64,000 nucleotides of DNA, taken from the NCBI GenBank assembly GCA_015065425.1, contig SVQH01000012.1:6483-70482 (forward strand), written 5' to 3'. This DNA is from Oscillospiraceae bacterium (GTDB taxonomy: Bacteria > Bacillota > Clostridia > Oscillospirales > Acutalibacteraceae). Positions within the stretch are counted from its first letter, which is position 1. Every line of letters begins with the position of its first letter. Shown here piece by piece: positions 35,961 through 44,502 of the stretch. The notes beneath the pieces were generated by a model, which saw only the letters and a list, made by a program, of their open reading frames with translations, was not told where the DNA came from and made no database searches. The position numbers were made by a program, and so were the translations under genes.

Positions 35961-35984
35961 CATCTTTGAAAGGACGGTAATAAT

Positions 35985-36155
35985 ATGAAAAAGGCTCTTA
36001 AGATAATCGCTATCATCGTCGCTATTGCCGCTGCAATAGCAGGTATTTATGTAGTTGTTACAAAGCTTATCAACAAAAAGCAGAATACAACAGATGAAGA
36101 AAATTATGTATCCTGCTCATGCGAAGAGGAATTTACTTCCGAAACCATAGCATAA
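35985..36155 (+). CDS. Small single-helix membrane protein downstream of rpsT
   Basis: 56 residues. A short basic start is followed by one long hydrophobic helix (KIIAIIVAIAAAIAGIYVVV), a basic segment (KLINKKQ) and an acidic tail with a C-S-C motif and several glutamates. AAAGGA lies 9 bases before the ATG. It is transcribed with rpsT and followed by a strong terminator, which argues for a real gene. The family is unknown to me; the charge pattern suggests the tail is outside or in a complex with a larger membrane protein. Confidence 0.65.
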   Translation: MKKALKIIAIIVAIAAAIAGIYVVVTKLINKKQNTTDEENYVSCSCEEEFTSETIA

Positions 36156-36167
36156 AGATATATAACA

Positions 36168-36195
36168 AAGGGCGGCTGAAAGCCGTCTTTTTTTC
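36168..36195 (+). terminator. Intrinsic terminator of the rpsT unit
   Basis: GGCGGCT-GAA-AGCCGTC hairpin followed by TTTTTTTC. Confidence 0.88.
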
Positions 36196-36220
36196 TTGGG
36201 TTTACATGTAAAGAATGTTA

Positions 36221-36281
36221 ATTATCCCCTTATGGCAATACCGAAGTTTTTAGCTTTAGATGTATGCCTTAAGGGGATAAT
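36221..36281. repeat. 61-bp inverted repeat with ATTATCCCCTTA arms
   Basis: ATTATCCCCTTA (36221-36232) and TAAGGGGATAAT (36270-36281) are perfect 12-base arms. The match continues inward as GGCA/TGCC and TAC/GTA with small gaps, giving arms near 20 bases. It lies in a gene-free gap of 169 bases and looks like a miniature inverted-repeat element or a long hairpin RNA. Confidence 0.6.
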
Positions 36282-36324
36282 ATTAAATGATAGATTATTG
36301 AATTATAGGTATTTATAAATATTT

Positions 36325-36654
36325 TTAATCTGATATCACATGATTATACATTTTAGTGACAGCTTCGTTCATGTTTACCGGAATAAACTCAATATCGGGA
36401 TGCTGATTTTTATATACAACAAACATCTGATGTGCAAATCCCTGTCCTACCCAATCAATACCGTCAAAATCAATTATTACTTCTTTGAATTTATCAAGTC
36501 TGTTACAGACTCTGTTCGCCTGAGAACGGGATACCGGTGCATCACCGAAGATATTTTTTAACGGTATCCGTGTTTTTGTAAAGCTTCCTTCATCATTTGA
36601 ATAAATGTCAAAAATCTCAAAAGTTTTTTTGTCGGAAAAGTTGGAAAGACTCAT
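36325..36654 (-). CDS. DUF4325 (STAS-like) protein
   Basis: 109 residues from the ATG at 36654. The core SRSQANRVCNRLDKFKEVIIDFDGIDWVGQGFAHQMF followed by an I-x-x-x-P-x-N-x-x-x-x-V-x-K-M-Y end matches the DUF4325 STAS-like domain, often found C-terminal to helix-turn-helix or ATPase-like domains. Here it stands alone. The frame stays open upstream to about 36711 without a good start, while a well-placed ATG with GAGGTGA upstream (about 36703) reads in another frame into a run of six A residues before a stop, so a frameshift is possible. The function is unknown. Confidence 0.7.
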   Translation of the reverse strand: MSLSNFSDKKTFEIFDIYSNDEGSFTKTRIPLKNIFGDAPVSRSQANRVCNRLDKFKEVIIDFDGIDWVGQGFAHQMFVVYKNQHPDIEFIPVNMNEAVTKMYNHVISD

Positions 36655-36842
36655 ATAAACCAAAGTACCTTCGGTTATTTTTTCTTTTCCTGTGAAAAAT
36701 TCATGCTGTTCACCTCATAACACTTTATGCTTATGTTTTATATTAATATGCGGTTTTTGTCAAGAAATATTCATTATAAAGCAATAGATATTCATCTTAA
36801 ACAGAATTGTATTCATTTTAAGATTTTTAAGAGGAATATCTC

Positions 36843-36879
36843 AAAAAAACAGTGCAGAAACGGTAATTTTCTGCACTGT
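36843..36879 (-). terminator. Intrinsic terminator of the mannosidase operon
   Basis: CAGTGCAGAAA pairs with TTTCTGCACTG; on the minus strand TTTTTTT follows. Confidence 0.9.
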
Positions 36880-36886
36880 CTTGATT

Positions 36887-39364
36887 TTATCTTGTACAAC
36901 CTTCAAGGAAGTTTTCTTCGGTTACTTTTCCGTCTTTGTCTACTCTGAAGGTCTTTATTTCATTTGCTCCGAAATCTGCTTTGAAACCGCAATCTATCAT
37001 ATCGCATACGATATTGACTCTTGTTTCTTTGCCCGAGGTCTCATAGAAACGCATAATTACATCTTCCGAGCCGTCTTCACAAAGCTTGAATGCTGTCATT
37101 ATGACATTATCCTTGCTGCAGTGAATGAATGATTTCTTCTGAGGTTCATTTCCCTTATGATAACTTTCGGGAACAAGAACGGGACGGACATTGAAAAGAG
37201 CTGCTTCCTTTGTGATGCCGTTTCTTTCGGGGGCACCGTCACAAAGGAATATGCCGTATTCAAAGGTGGATTTGCCTTCATCCGTGAAATTGAAATCTGC
37301 AGCAGGTCTGTGTGAATAGTGGTCTGCAAAAATTACATTTCTGATAAGAGTGATTCTGAGGTCATTTCCGGGGCAGTCGTAGGAATATTTGCTGTCGTTT
37401 ATAATGCCGAGCGTTCTTCTAACTTTTCCGTTATCAAAGGAAATTGCACCCCAACGTCCGGTAGGTTCTTCCTCGCCGTTTGTAGGTCTTCTTATGAAGC
37501 CTGCGGGAATTTCGTAAGTATTCTCAGCGTTTTCGCCGTCAACAGGGAAGGACATTTTAAGAAGAGTAAACTTCTCCTGCCATATAGCCTTACACTTTAC
37601 ACGAAGAATTCTGCTGTCTGAGCCTAAAATAAAGTCCTGTGAAAGGTGAGACTCACCGAAACGGTGTTTTACTCTTACTACTGCACGGGCAGGACCTTTT
37701 TCAACAAGCTCAATGCTCTCACATTCCATAATGCCTTTTATATTGTGGAATGTGAATACATTATGTGCCCATGTGTCTGTCTCATGGTCGTCAATTACTG
37801 TGGGAACTGCAACACTTTTTGCTTCACTTGCATAATCAAAGCCGTTTTCTTTATTGATAAGGCTTATAATTGTACCTGTTTTATCAGAGAATGTAGCCTT
37901 GATATATTTATTTTCTACAGTAAGTCCTTCTGCAGTCACATCGGAAGAAATGCTCTTTACTTCATCTTCTTCTCTCCACCATGAAAGCCAGTAGGTGCTG
38001 TAGCCGAGAGCAGGAACCTTAGCAATAAAGCAGGTATCTTTATGTGAATCGTTGGAGCGTGAGGAACGGACATTTTGGAAAGGAACATCATTTCCGTCCG
38101 CATCTTTTACAGCATTTGAAGCATTGTATGCCCTTACGGGAATTTCTATATCAAATGAATGGGGATTGAAAACAACAACGGGACGGGGGAACTTGCCGCA
38201 ATCCTGATTTCTTACTTCCGTACATACGGGGTCTGAAACACCGTCTATCCATGTGTCAATTTTTCTTGCAATTCTGAGCACTGCTTCGTTGTATATCTTT
38301 GCGGATATGTTCATGGCATGTCCCATGGAATCTCTTACATCGTCATAAGCTTCCATTATGGAGCAGCCGCAGAGAATATCGTGGAACTGATTGAAGCAGA
38401 CTTCTCTCCATGCGGTCTTGAAATCCTCGGTCTTTGCCTCCATTCTGTATTCCTTGTTGGCAACAGTTGAAAATGCTTCCGATGCGAAAAGAGAATTTTC
38501 AGCCTGACGGTTGAGTTTCTTTACTATTGATGTGGCACTGTAGCAGCCGCTTGCATGGTGCTGTAATTCGTCTTTCCACAATGGAAGGTCGGGGAACTGA
38601 ATGGTAAGTGCCTTGAAATATTCATCGGGAGAAGAGAATTTAAGTCTGTGATACCCCTCTCTTACCATGTTCTCTTTAAGATATTCAATATCTGCTCTTG
38701 TGGGACCGCCGCCGTGGTTTCCGACACCGTAAAACAGCATCATTCCGTGGCCTGTTTCATTGATGAATTTTTCTGCACATTCTATACCTTCATCTATGCT
38801 TCTTTTTCCGGTATCTGCATATCCGTGGGGAAGTCTGTATGTAAGCACCTTTGAACCGTCCATGCTCTCCCATATAAATGTTACGGGAATATTGGGATTT
38901 TCGTTAGGTGTGGGACGCTGGAATACATAATTTGTCATGCCACCCTTGAAAAGAAGCTGAGGGAGCATTGCATTGTGGCCGAAGGAGTCAACGTTATAGC
39001 CTGTTGTACAGATTTTTCCGAATTTTTCAAGATAATAAAGCTGTGAATAAAGTGCCTGACGGGCAAAGGACTCGCCTGAGGGCATATTGCAGTCTGGCTG
39101 TACCCACCAACCGTTTACAGGCACCCATCTGCCTTGCTTTACTCTTTCAACTATTTCAGCGAACATATCGGGGTCAATTTCCTCGACCCATTTATAATAA
39201 GCTGCAGATGAGCAGGTAAATACAAAATCGTTATATTCATTGAGCCTGTCGAGAGCACTTCTGAAGGTCTGAAGCACTTCGCCGCAGCCTTCCTGCCAAC
39301 GCCAGAGCCATATAGGGTCAAGATGAGCATTTCCGATAAGATGTACTCTTGATGTATCAGCCAT
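36887..39364 (-). CDS. Glycoside hydrolase family 38 alpha-mannosidase
   Basis: Cytoplasmic zinc-dependent alpha-mannosidase, 825 residues. The first metal motif is H14-x-D16-P-I-W in GNAHLDPIWLWRW; the nucleophile and metal ligand is Asp126 in GYNVDSFGHN. FQRPTPNENPN, LFYGVGNHGGGPT and the GH38 helical and beta-sandwich C-terminal domains follow (FILGSDSRILRVKC). There is no signal peptide, so it trims imported mannosides. GAGGAGG precedes the ATG. The unknown 599-residue protein is encoded 2 bases upstream, implying tight co-expression. Confidence 0.95.
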   Translation of the reverse strand: MADTSRVHLIGNAHLDPIWLWRWQEGCGEVLQTFRSALDRLNEYNDFVFTCSSAAYYKWVEEIDPDMFAEIVERVKQGRWVPVNGWWVQPDCNMPSGESFARQALYSQLYYLEKFGKICTTGYNVDSFGHNAMLPQLLFKGGMTNYVFQRPTPNENPNIPVTFIWESMDGSKVLTYRLPHGYADTGKRSIDEGIECAEKFINETGHGMMLFYGVGNHGGGPTRADIEYLKENMVREGYHRLKFSSPDEYFKALTIQFPDLPLWKDELQHHASGCYSATSIVKKLNRQAENSLFASEAFSTVANKEYRMEAKTEDFKTAWREVCFNQFHDILCGCSIMEAYDDVRDSMGHAMNISAKIYNEAVLRIARKIDTWIDGVSDPVCTEVRNQDCGKFPRPVVVFNPHSFDIEIPVRAYNASNAVKDADGNDVPFQNVRSSRSNDSHKDTCFIAKVPALGYSTYWLSWWREEDEVKSISSDVTAEGLTVENKYIKATFSDKTGTIISLINKENGFDYASEAKSVAVPTVIDDHETDTWAHNVFTFHNIKGIMECESIELVEKGPARAVVRVKHRFGESHLSQDFILGSDSRILRVKCKAIWQEKFTLLKMSFPVDGENAENTYEIPAGFIRRPTNGEEEPTGRWGAISFDNGKVRRTLGIINDSKYSYDCPGNDLRITLIRNVIFADHYSHRPAADFNFTDEGKSTFEYGIFLCDGAPERNGITKEAALFNVRPVLVPESYHKGNEPQKKSFIHCSKDNVIMTAFKLCEDGSEDVIMRFYETSGKETRVNIVCDMIDCGFKADFGANEIKTFRVDKDGKVTEENFLEGCTR

Positions 39365-39366
39365 TT

Positions 39367-41166
39367 TTATTCCTCCTCAATAAGTCCGTAGTATCTGCCG
39401 AGCCAGTAAGCGAATGTATAAATATAAGCACTTTCTACCTGATAGCAGTCTCTTCCGCCTTCGTGGTCTTTGTAAGCATAGGGGTTTCTGTCATATTTTG
39501 AAATGGGGAATTCATCGGGAGGAAGTCTCCATGAAGCCTCCTTTTCGCCTCCGTGACGGTAACGGCAGGGAACATCATATCGGGAAGAAAGTCCCACGGA
39601 GGTGACAAGTCTTGTAATTCCCACTCTTCTGAACCAATCTGAAAGAGCCTCTGTATCTATTTCATCTTCGGGACATGAAAGCATGAAGGGAATATCATAA
39701 GCAGGATTGTGTTCTCTTCTGAAGGTTCCGTTCCAGCCTCTGTAGCCGTTCTTGTAAAGTTCTTTAAGCTCTTCATCTTCTTCAAGTGCAATAAGAAGCC
39801 AATAAGAAGAAGTCGCAAGCATATTGTCGCCGTACATAAGTCCTTCTACGGGTTCAACGCCTTCAAACATTGAAGATACGAAAAATCTTTCATTATGAAG
39901 TGATGTAAGCTTTGCATAACCTTCTTCATTAACGAGCTTATTGTATGTTTCTTCCCAAAGTCCCTTTTCGCCTGTTATATTCATTGTGACTTTGAGATAC
40001 ATAAGAAGCTCCGCAGCATTAAGACAGCCGTCGGACCAGCCGAGAGGCTGATTGAAATATGCTTTACTCCATTTTGCCCATGTGGTAGGTTTTCCGGTTG
40101 AAGTCTCGTGGAATTCAAATCCATGGTCTATTATGTGTTTCAAAGTGTTCTTAGCTGCATTGCAGACTATTTCATCAAGCTCCTTGTCTTCGTCCCCTAA
40201 AATCAAGTGGAAGAAATACATAAGAAGATACTGATGTGTAATTTCATCTGAGCTGGTATCTCCCTTATATACAAGACCGTCTTTTGTAAAGCCGAGGTCT
40301 TCATAAAGATGTGAAAGTCTCTTGGGAATAGGAGCACCTGCATATATTTCCTTTCCTGCAATACCTCTTTTTTTGCCGTCTGTTGTAGGAAGGCAAACCG
40401 CCTTGTCGCCCGTTATCCTGTAGAAAAGTCCGTCATCGGGGACAGGCTCTGTGGGAACAAGATATGTTCTTGCAACAAATCCGTCACCGCGGCAAGGAAT
40501 GTACATGAGAAGCATACAAGCCTCAGTAGCTCTTATTGCAGAAGCTTTTGCTTTTACTGTTCTTTCATCATTTTCGCCGTATTTCCTTTTCATAACGGCA
40601 TATTTACAAAGCTCACCTACGGCATAAGCACAGGTAAAACTTCCCGAATTGTCTGAATGACCGTAAGGCACAGCAGAGGAAAGCTCTCTCGGAACTGTAA
40701 GATTTCTCTGAGTGCACATACCTCTTCTTGAAACATATTTTTCTGTTTCCTCTGTAAGTCTCAATGCTTTTTCCTCGGGGGAAATTTCACTCAGAACAAT
40801 ATTTACAACTCCTGAAGAAGTCTGTACCCATACACTTTCTTCTTCTTCGCTGTCATCAATATAAATTGCTTTTACTTCATTGTCGGGAAGATCTCTTGTT
40901 GCAGAGAAAAACAATACCTTATCAGTATCATTTTCAGCGTCTGCATCATATCTTGTAAGACCGTTTGCCGCCCCCATCCAAAGGATGTTTCCGGACTTTG
41001 CAAAGCAGGTATAGTCCTTTTTCCTTGAAGGAAGCGGATATAACACACCCGACAGGTCAGGTGCTTCTTTCTTTACAGAATATAAAGCTTTAGGCACTGC
41101 TGCAGCATATCTGTCATAAAAAGTGACTTCTCTTGCAAGAGTGCTTTTTAATATAATAGACTTCAT
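39367..41166 (-). CDS. Unrecognised protein with a propeller-like N-terminus and alpha-toroid-like body, partner of the GH38 gene
   Basis: 599 residues, no signal peptide. Residues 55-105 read like one and a half Reg_prop beta-propeller repeats (GNILWMGAANGLTRYD, then LPDNEVKAIYIDD). From about 160 onwards the sequence is mostly helical with aromatic- and glycine-rich turns (GGRDCYQVESAYIYTFAYWLGRYYG, PLGWSDGCLNAAELLMYL), the style of alpha/alpha-barrel glycosidases. Acidic residues that might be catalytic exist, but I cannot assign them. It is the first gene of the operon with GH38, so a role in processing a mannosylated substrate is likely. Possibly an undescribed glycosidase family. Confidence 0.55.
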   Translation of the reverse strand: MKSIILKSTLAREVTFYDRYAAAVPKALYSVKKEAPDLSGVLYPLPSRKKDYTCFAKSGNILWMGAANGLTRYDADAENDTDKVLFFSATRDLPDNEVKAIYIDDSEEEESVWVQTSSGVVNIVLSEISPEEKALRLTEETEKYVSRRGMCTQRNLTVPRELSSAVPYGHSDNSGSFTCAYAVGELCKYAVMKRKYGENDERTVKAKASAIRATEACMLLMYIPCRGDGFVARTYLVPTEPVPDDGLFYRITGDKAVCLPTTDGKKRGIAGKEIYAGAPIPKRLSHLYEDLGFTKDGLVYKGDTSSDEITHQYLLMYFFHLILGDEDKELDEIVCNAAKNTLKHIIDHGFEFHETSTGKPTTWAKWSKAYFNQPLGWSDGCLNAAELLMYLKVTMNITGEKGLWEETYNKLVNEEGYAKLTSLHNERFFVSSMFEGVEPVEGLMYGDNMLATSSYWLLIALEEDEELKELYKNGYRGWNGTFRREHNPAYDIPFMLSCPEDEIDTEALSDWFRRVGITRLVTSVGLSSRYDVPCRYRHGGEKEASWRLPPDEFPISKYDRNPYAYKDHEGGRDCYQVESAYIYTFAYWLGRYYGLIEEE

Positions 41167-41199
41167 ATAATTCCCCTTTATGAAAATATAGTCATAATA

Positions 41200-41228
41200 A
41201 TTTTACTATTTCTGAATAAAAATTGCAA
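41200..41228 (-). promoter_or_regulatory. Promoter of the mannosidase operon
   Basis: On the minus strand TTGCAA (41223-41228), 17 bases, TAAAAT (41200-41205). AAAGGGGA provides the ribosome-binding site downstream. Confidence 0.6.
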
Positions 41229-41246
41229 TAGAAAAAGGACTATCCC

Positions 41247-41275
41247 TTGTATAATATAAAAAAAAGTTGTATTAT
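41247..41275 (+). promoter_or_regulatory. Promoter of tcdA
   Basis: TTGTAT (41247-41252), 17 bases, TATTAT (41270-41275). Confidence 0.6.
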
Positions 41276-41301
41276 ATAAGAAAAAACGAAGCGGTGAAGA
41301 A

Positions 41302-42009
41302 ATGAGAGAAGAATATTCGAGAACTGCAATGCTTATAGGTGAAGAGGCTGCGGAAAAACTGCAGAAAAGCCATCTGATAATTTTCGGACTGGGCGGTGTT
41401 GGCTCTTATGTTGCCGAAGCACTTGCCCGTGTCGGTACAGGTGCACTTACCCTTGTTGACGGAGATACTGTTTCCCTTTCAAATATCAACCGTCAGCTTT
41501 ATGCTCTTCATTCCACAGTGGGAAAATACAAGACCGAAGTTGCCGGGGAAAGAATATCCGATATAAATCCGTTGTGTAAAATCAATATTATTACTGATTT
41601 TGTGACAAAAGAAAACATTGATTTGTTTTTCAAAGAAAAATATGATTTCTGCATTGATGCCATTGATGATACAAATGCAAAAACCGCAATAGCAGTAAAA
41701 TGTGATGAAATGAATATTCCGCTCATTGCTTCAATGGGAACGGGAGCAAAACTGTCCGGGGAGTTTTTTAAGATAACCGATATAAACAAAACCGAATACT
41801 GCCCTCTTTGCCGTGTTATGAGAAAAAAATACAGAGATGCGGGACTAAAAAAAGTAACGGTGCTGTATTCTCCCGAAATGCCCGAAAAGCCGAAATTTAT
41901 TCCCGAAAACGAGGATGAAAAAAGGCTTCCTCCTTCAAGTATCAGTTTTATCCCGTCTCAGGCAGGTCTGAGGATTGCTGAATACACCGTAAAGCAGATT
42001 ATAACGTAA
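41302..42009 (+). CDS. tcdA: tRNA threonylcarbamoyladenosine dehydratase (TcdA/CsdL family)
   Basis: ThiF/E1-like enzyme that uses ATP to close t6A at position 37 of tRNA to cyclic t6A. 235 residues. The ATP-binding Rossmann motif is IIFGLGGVGSYVAEALARVG, and VDGDTVSLSNINRQLYA and DINPLCKI are E1-family marks; FCIDAIDD is the catalytic-site strand. CPLCRVM carries a cysteine pair. AGCGGTGA precedes the ATG. A single-gene unit with its own promoter and terminator. Confidence 0.92.
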   Translation: MREEYSRTAMLIGEEAAEKLQKSHLIIFGLGGVGSYVAEALARVGTGALTLVDGDTVSLSNINRQLYALHSTVGKYKTEVAGERISDINPLCKINIITDFVTKENIDLFFKEKYDFCIDAIDDTNAKTAIAVKCDEMNIPLIASMGTGAKLSGEFFKITDINKTEYCPLCRVMRKKYRDAGLKKVTVLYSPEMPEKPKFIPENEDEKRLPPSSISFIPSQAGLRIAEYTVKQIIT

Positions 42010-42011
42010 AG

Positions 42012-42053
42012 AACTACCGCCCTGATGGCTTATTTCATCAGAGCGGTATTATT
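42012..42053. terminator. Hairpin between the convergent tcdA and DAHP synthase genes
   Basis: TACCGCCCTGAT (42015-42026) pairs with ATCAGAGCGGTA (42037-42048) with one mismatch; TTATTATG follows on the plus strand. Confidence 0.7.
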
Positions 42054-42082
42054 ATGTTGATTATGCAGCCTTAACTGTTTTA

Positions 42083-43114
42083 TTAAGAAAGCTCTGCTAT
42101 ATCAAGTATAAGCTTTTCTGTCTTTTCCCAACCAAGGCAGGGGTCAGTAATGGAGCAACCGGGTATTTCATCGGGACCGATTTTCTGTGCACCGTCAAGA
42201 AGATAGCTTTCTATTATAAATCCCTTGACCATTTTTCCGATTTCCTCATTGTGTCTCATTGAATGAAGAACTTCTTTTGCAATTCTCGGCTGTTCAAGAT
42301 ATTTCTTACCCGAATTTGAATGGTTTGTGTCAACAATGCAGGCAGGATTTTCAAGTCCCGATTTATTGTAAAGCTCACATAAGTGAGAGAGGTCTTCATA
42401 ATGATAGTTGGGAATGGCTTCACCGTGTTTGTTTACATAGCCTCTTAAAATGGCGTGGGCGAGGGGATTGCCCGTGGTTTCAACATCCCAGCCGCGGTAA
42501 ATGAATTCATGGCTGTGATGTGCGGCTGTGATGGCATTCATCATGACACTGAGATCTCCCGAGGTGGGATTTTTCATGCCTACGGGAACGGTAATTCCGC
42601 TTGAAACAAGTCTGTGCTCCTGATTTTCAACACTTCTTGCACCTACTGCAACATAAGACATAAGGTCTGATAAATAACGGTAGTTTGCAGGATAAAGCAT
42701 TTCATCCGCCGTTGAAAGTCCGAGCTCCGTAAGTACTCTTGCATGAAGCTGACGAATGGCAAGAATTCCCTTGAAGGGGTCAGGCTTTTCGTTGGGGTCA
42801 GGCTGATGAAGCATACCCTTATATCCGTCACCTGTTGTTCTCGGTTTGTTTGTATAAACTCTCGGAATGATAATTATCTTATCTTTTACCTCGTCCTGAA
42901 CTCTTCTGAGTCGGGAGCAGTATTCAAAAACCGCATCCTCTCTGTCAGCCGAGCAAGGACCGATTATAAGAAGCTTTTTGTCACTCTCTCCCGAGAGAAC
43001 CTCAGCAATTTTTTTATCAGTTTCCGCTTTTATTTCAGCCGCCTTTTCCGATACGGGATAAAGTGCCTTAGCCTCCATGGGAATCGGAAGCTTTTTCTTA
43101 AAATCCATTGACAT
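42083..43114 (-). CDS. aroG: 3-deoxy-7-phosphoheptulonate synthase, AroG-type (class I alpha)
   Basis: Condenses phosphoenolpyruvate and erythrose-4-phosphate to DAHP, the first step of aromatic synthesis. 343 residues, the usual length. Family marks are LLIIGPCSADREDA, the PRVYTNKPRTTGDGYKG loop, GARSVENQEHR, VGMKNPTSGD and IVDTNHSNSGKK. The AroG class carries its own allosteric site for an aromatic amino acid, though which one is not visible. AGGAGTA precedes the ATG. It lies 19 kb from the aro operon, which has its own DAHP synthase of the other subtype. An inverted-repeat element lies just upstream. Confidence 0.95.
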   Translation of the reverse strand: MSMDFKKKLPIPMEAKALYPVSEKAAEIKAETDKKIAEVLSGESDKKLLIIGPCSADREDAVFEYCSRLRRVQDEVKDKIIIIPRVYTNKPRTTGDGYKGMLHQPDPNEKPDPFKGILAIRQLHARVLTELGLSTADEMLYPANYRYLSDLMSYVAVGARSVENQEHRLVSSGITVPVGMKNPTSGDLSVMMNAITAAHHSHEFIYRGWDVETTGNPLAHAILRGYVNKHGEAIPNYHYEDLSHLCELYNKSGLENPACIVDTNHSNSGKKYLEQPRIAKEVLHSMRHNEEIGKMVKGFIIESYLLDGAQKIGPDEIPGCSITDPCLGWEKTEKLILDIAELS

Positions 43115-43129
43115 ATATAGTACTCCTGT

Positions 43130-43250
43130 AAATCATAATTTATCGGCTCATTTGCCGTGAGGCACATTTTGCTGTGGGGAACGACGCCCGCGATGTCCCC
43201 ACACAAATTATTGATTTTCTACGTTGAAATATGTTGCTGAATTATGATTT
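43130..43250. repeat. 121-bp inverted-repeat element ending on a stop codon
   Basis: AAATCATAATT (43130-43140) and AATTATGATTT (43240-43250) are perfect 11-base terminal inverted repeats. Inside are CGGC...GCCG and TGTGGGGA...TCCCCACA (about 43172-43204) hairpins. The right end overlaps the stop codon of the aminopeptidase gene. The 36-bp element at 51203-51238 has the same ends. It looks like a miniature inverted-repeat element. Confidence 0.65.
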
Positions 43251-44472
43251 ATGCCCATGTTCCGTTTTTGAAAATCGGGACGGCTTTTCCGTCTTTATAG
43301 CCTGTGATTTCCATATCATCTGCACCTATCATAAAATCAACATGTATCATACTGTCGTTTATTCCGAGGGCTCTGCATTCTTCGTTTGTCATGTCAAGAT
43401 GACCGTCTATGGCATCATTGAAGCCGGCACCGAGAGCCAGATGACAGCTTGCATTTTCATCGAAAAGTGTTTCGTAGAACAAAATTCCGCTTTCGTTTAT
43501 GGGGCTGTTTTTCGGAATAAGTGCCAATTCTCCCAGCATGCATGCTGTCTCATCCATGGTTATCATCTTTGTAAGAAGGTCATATCCCTTTTCGGCTTCC
43601 CATTCCACGGCTTTTCCGTCTTTGAAGGTTATTGAAAAATTGTCTATTATCTGTCCTTCATAAGATAATGGCTTTGTGGAAACTACTTTTCCTTCGGCTT
43701 TTCCCGCCATGGGAGATGTGAAAATTTCTTCTGTGGGAAGATTGGGATTGAAAACAACTCCCTGTTTTGTAACTTCACTTCCGCCGCACCAGTGTCCCTG
43801 AGGTATAAGCCATGCCATAAAGTCCGTTCCGTTGCCGCTTTTATAATGAAGATAATCAAATTTATAGGAGTTCAACCAGTCGCATTTTTCCTTGAAGGTC
43901 TTGTTGTGTTCTTCCCATTCCTTTTCGGGGTCGTTGGTTTCATTAACCCTTACCGTACTGAGAATTGCTTCCCACAGCTTATTGTATGCCTGTGATTTTG
44001 AAAGTCCGGGGAATACCTTCTTTGCCCACTTGTAAGAGGGAACTGCCGCAATGGTCCACTGATGACGGTTTTCTATTGCATCTCTGTAGGGCTTTATGAT
44101 GGGATATCTTGCAATTCTTGCCTTCTGCATCTTTGTCTGATTTATCCCCTTAAGTCCGTCAGGGTCGTCACTTAAAATGTAAATACGGCAGGGAAGCTCT
44201 TCTGTCATAAGCTTCAGCTTTTCTTCTTCCCATTTTTCTACTTTTGAAAGAGATTTTAGTGTTCTGTAACGGTAATCAAGCTTTGTCAGCGGCTGATGCT
44301 CCCATTCGAGCATGACCTTTGATGCACCTGCCTTATAGCATTCATCGGTGAGTATTGTTATAAATTCATACTGGTCAACACTTGCATAAAGCTTTACTGA
44401 CTGACCCTTCTGAATGTTTGCTCCCGTCCTTGCAATAAGACGTGCATATTTTCTCATAATCGTCTTTTTCAT
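43249..44472 (-). CDS. M29-family metallo-aminopeptidase
   Basis: Cytoplasmic aminopeptidase of the AmpS/aminopeptidase T type, 407 residues from the ATG at 44472. Metal-ligand segments are NLPTEEIFTSP, LGELALIPKNSPI, LFYETLFDENASCHLALG and MIHVDFMIG. A GTG three codons earlier overlaps the ribosome-binding site (GGAAGTG), so the ATG is preferred. It has its own promoter. Its stop codon coincides with the end of an inverted-repeat element. Physiologically it releases amino acids from imported peptides. Confidence 0.92.
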   Translation of the reverse strand: MKKTIMRKYARLIARTGANIQKGQSVKLYASVDQYEFITILTDECYKAGASKVMLEWEHQPLTKLDYRYRTLKSLSKVEKWEEEKLKLMTEELPCRIYILSDDPDGLKGINQTKMQKARIARYPIIKPYRDAIENRHQWTIAAVPSYKWAKKVFPGLSKSQAYNKLWEAILSTVRVNETNDPEKEWEEHNKTFKEKCDWLNSYKFDYLHYKSGNGTDFMAWLIPQGHWCGGSEVTKQGVVFNPNLPTEEIFTSPMAGKAEGKVVSTKPLSYEGQIIDNFSITFKDGKAVEWEAEKGYDLLTKMITMDETACMLGELALIPKNSPINESGILFYETLFDENASCHLALGAGFNDAIDGHLDMTNEECRALGINDSMIHVDFMIGADDMEITGYKDGKAVPIFKNGTWA

Positions 44473-44502
44473 GTTTATCACTTCCGATATAATAATGTAA
44501 AG

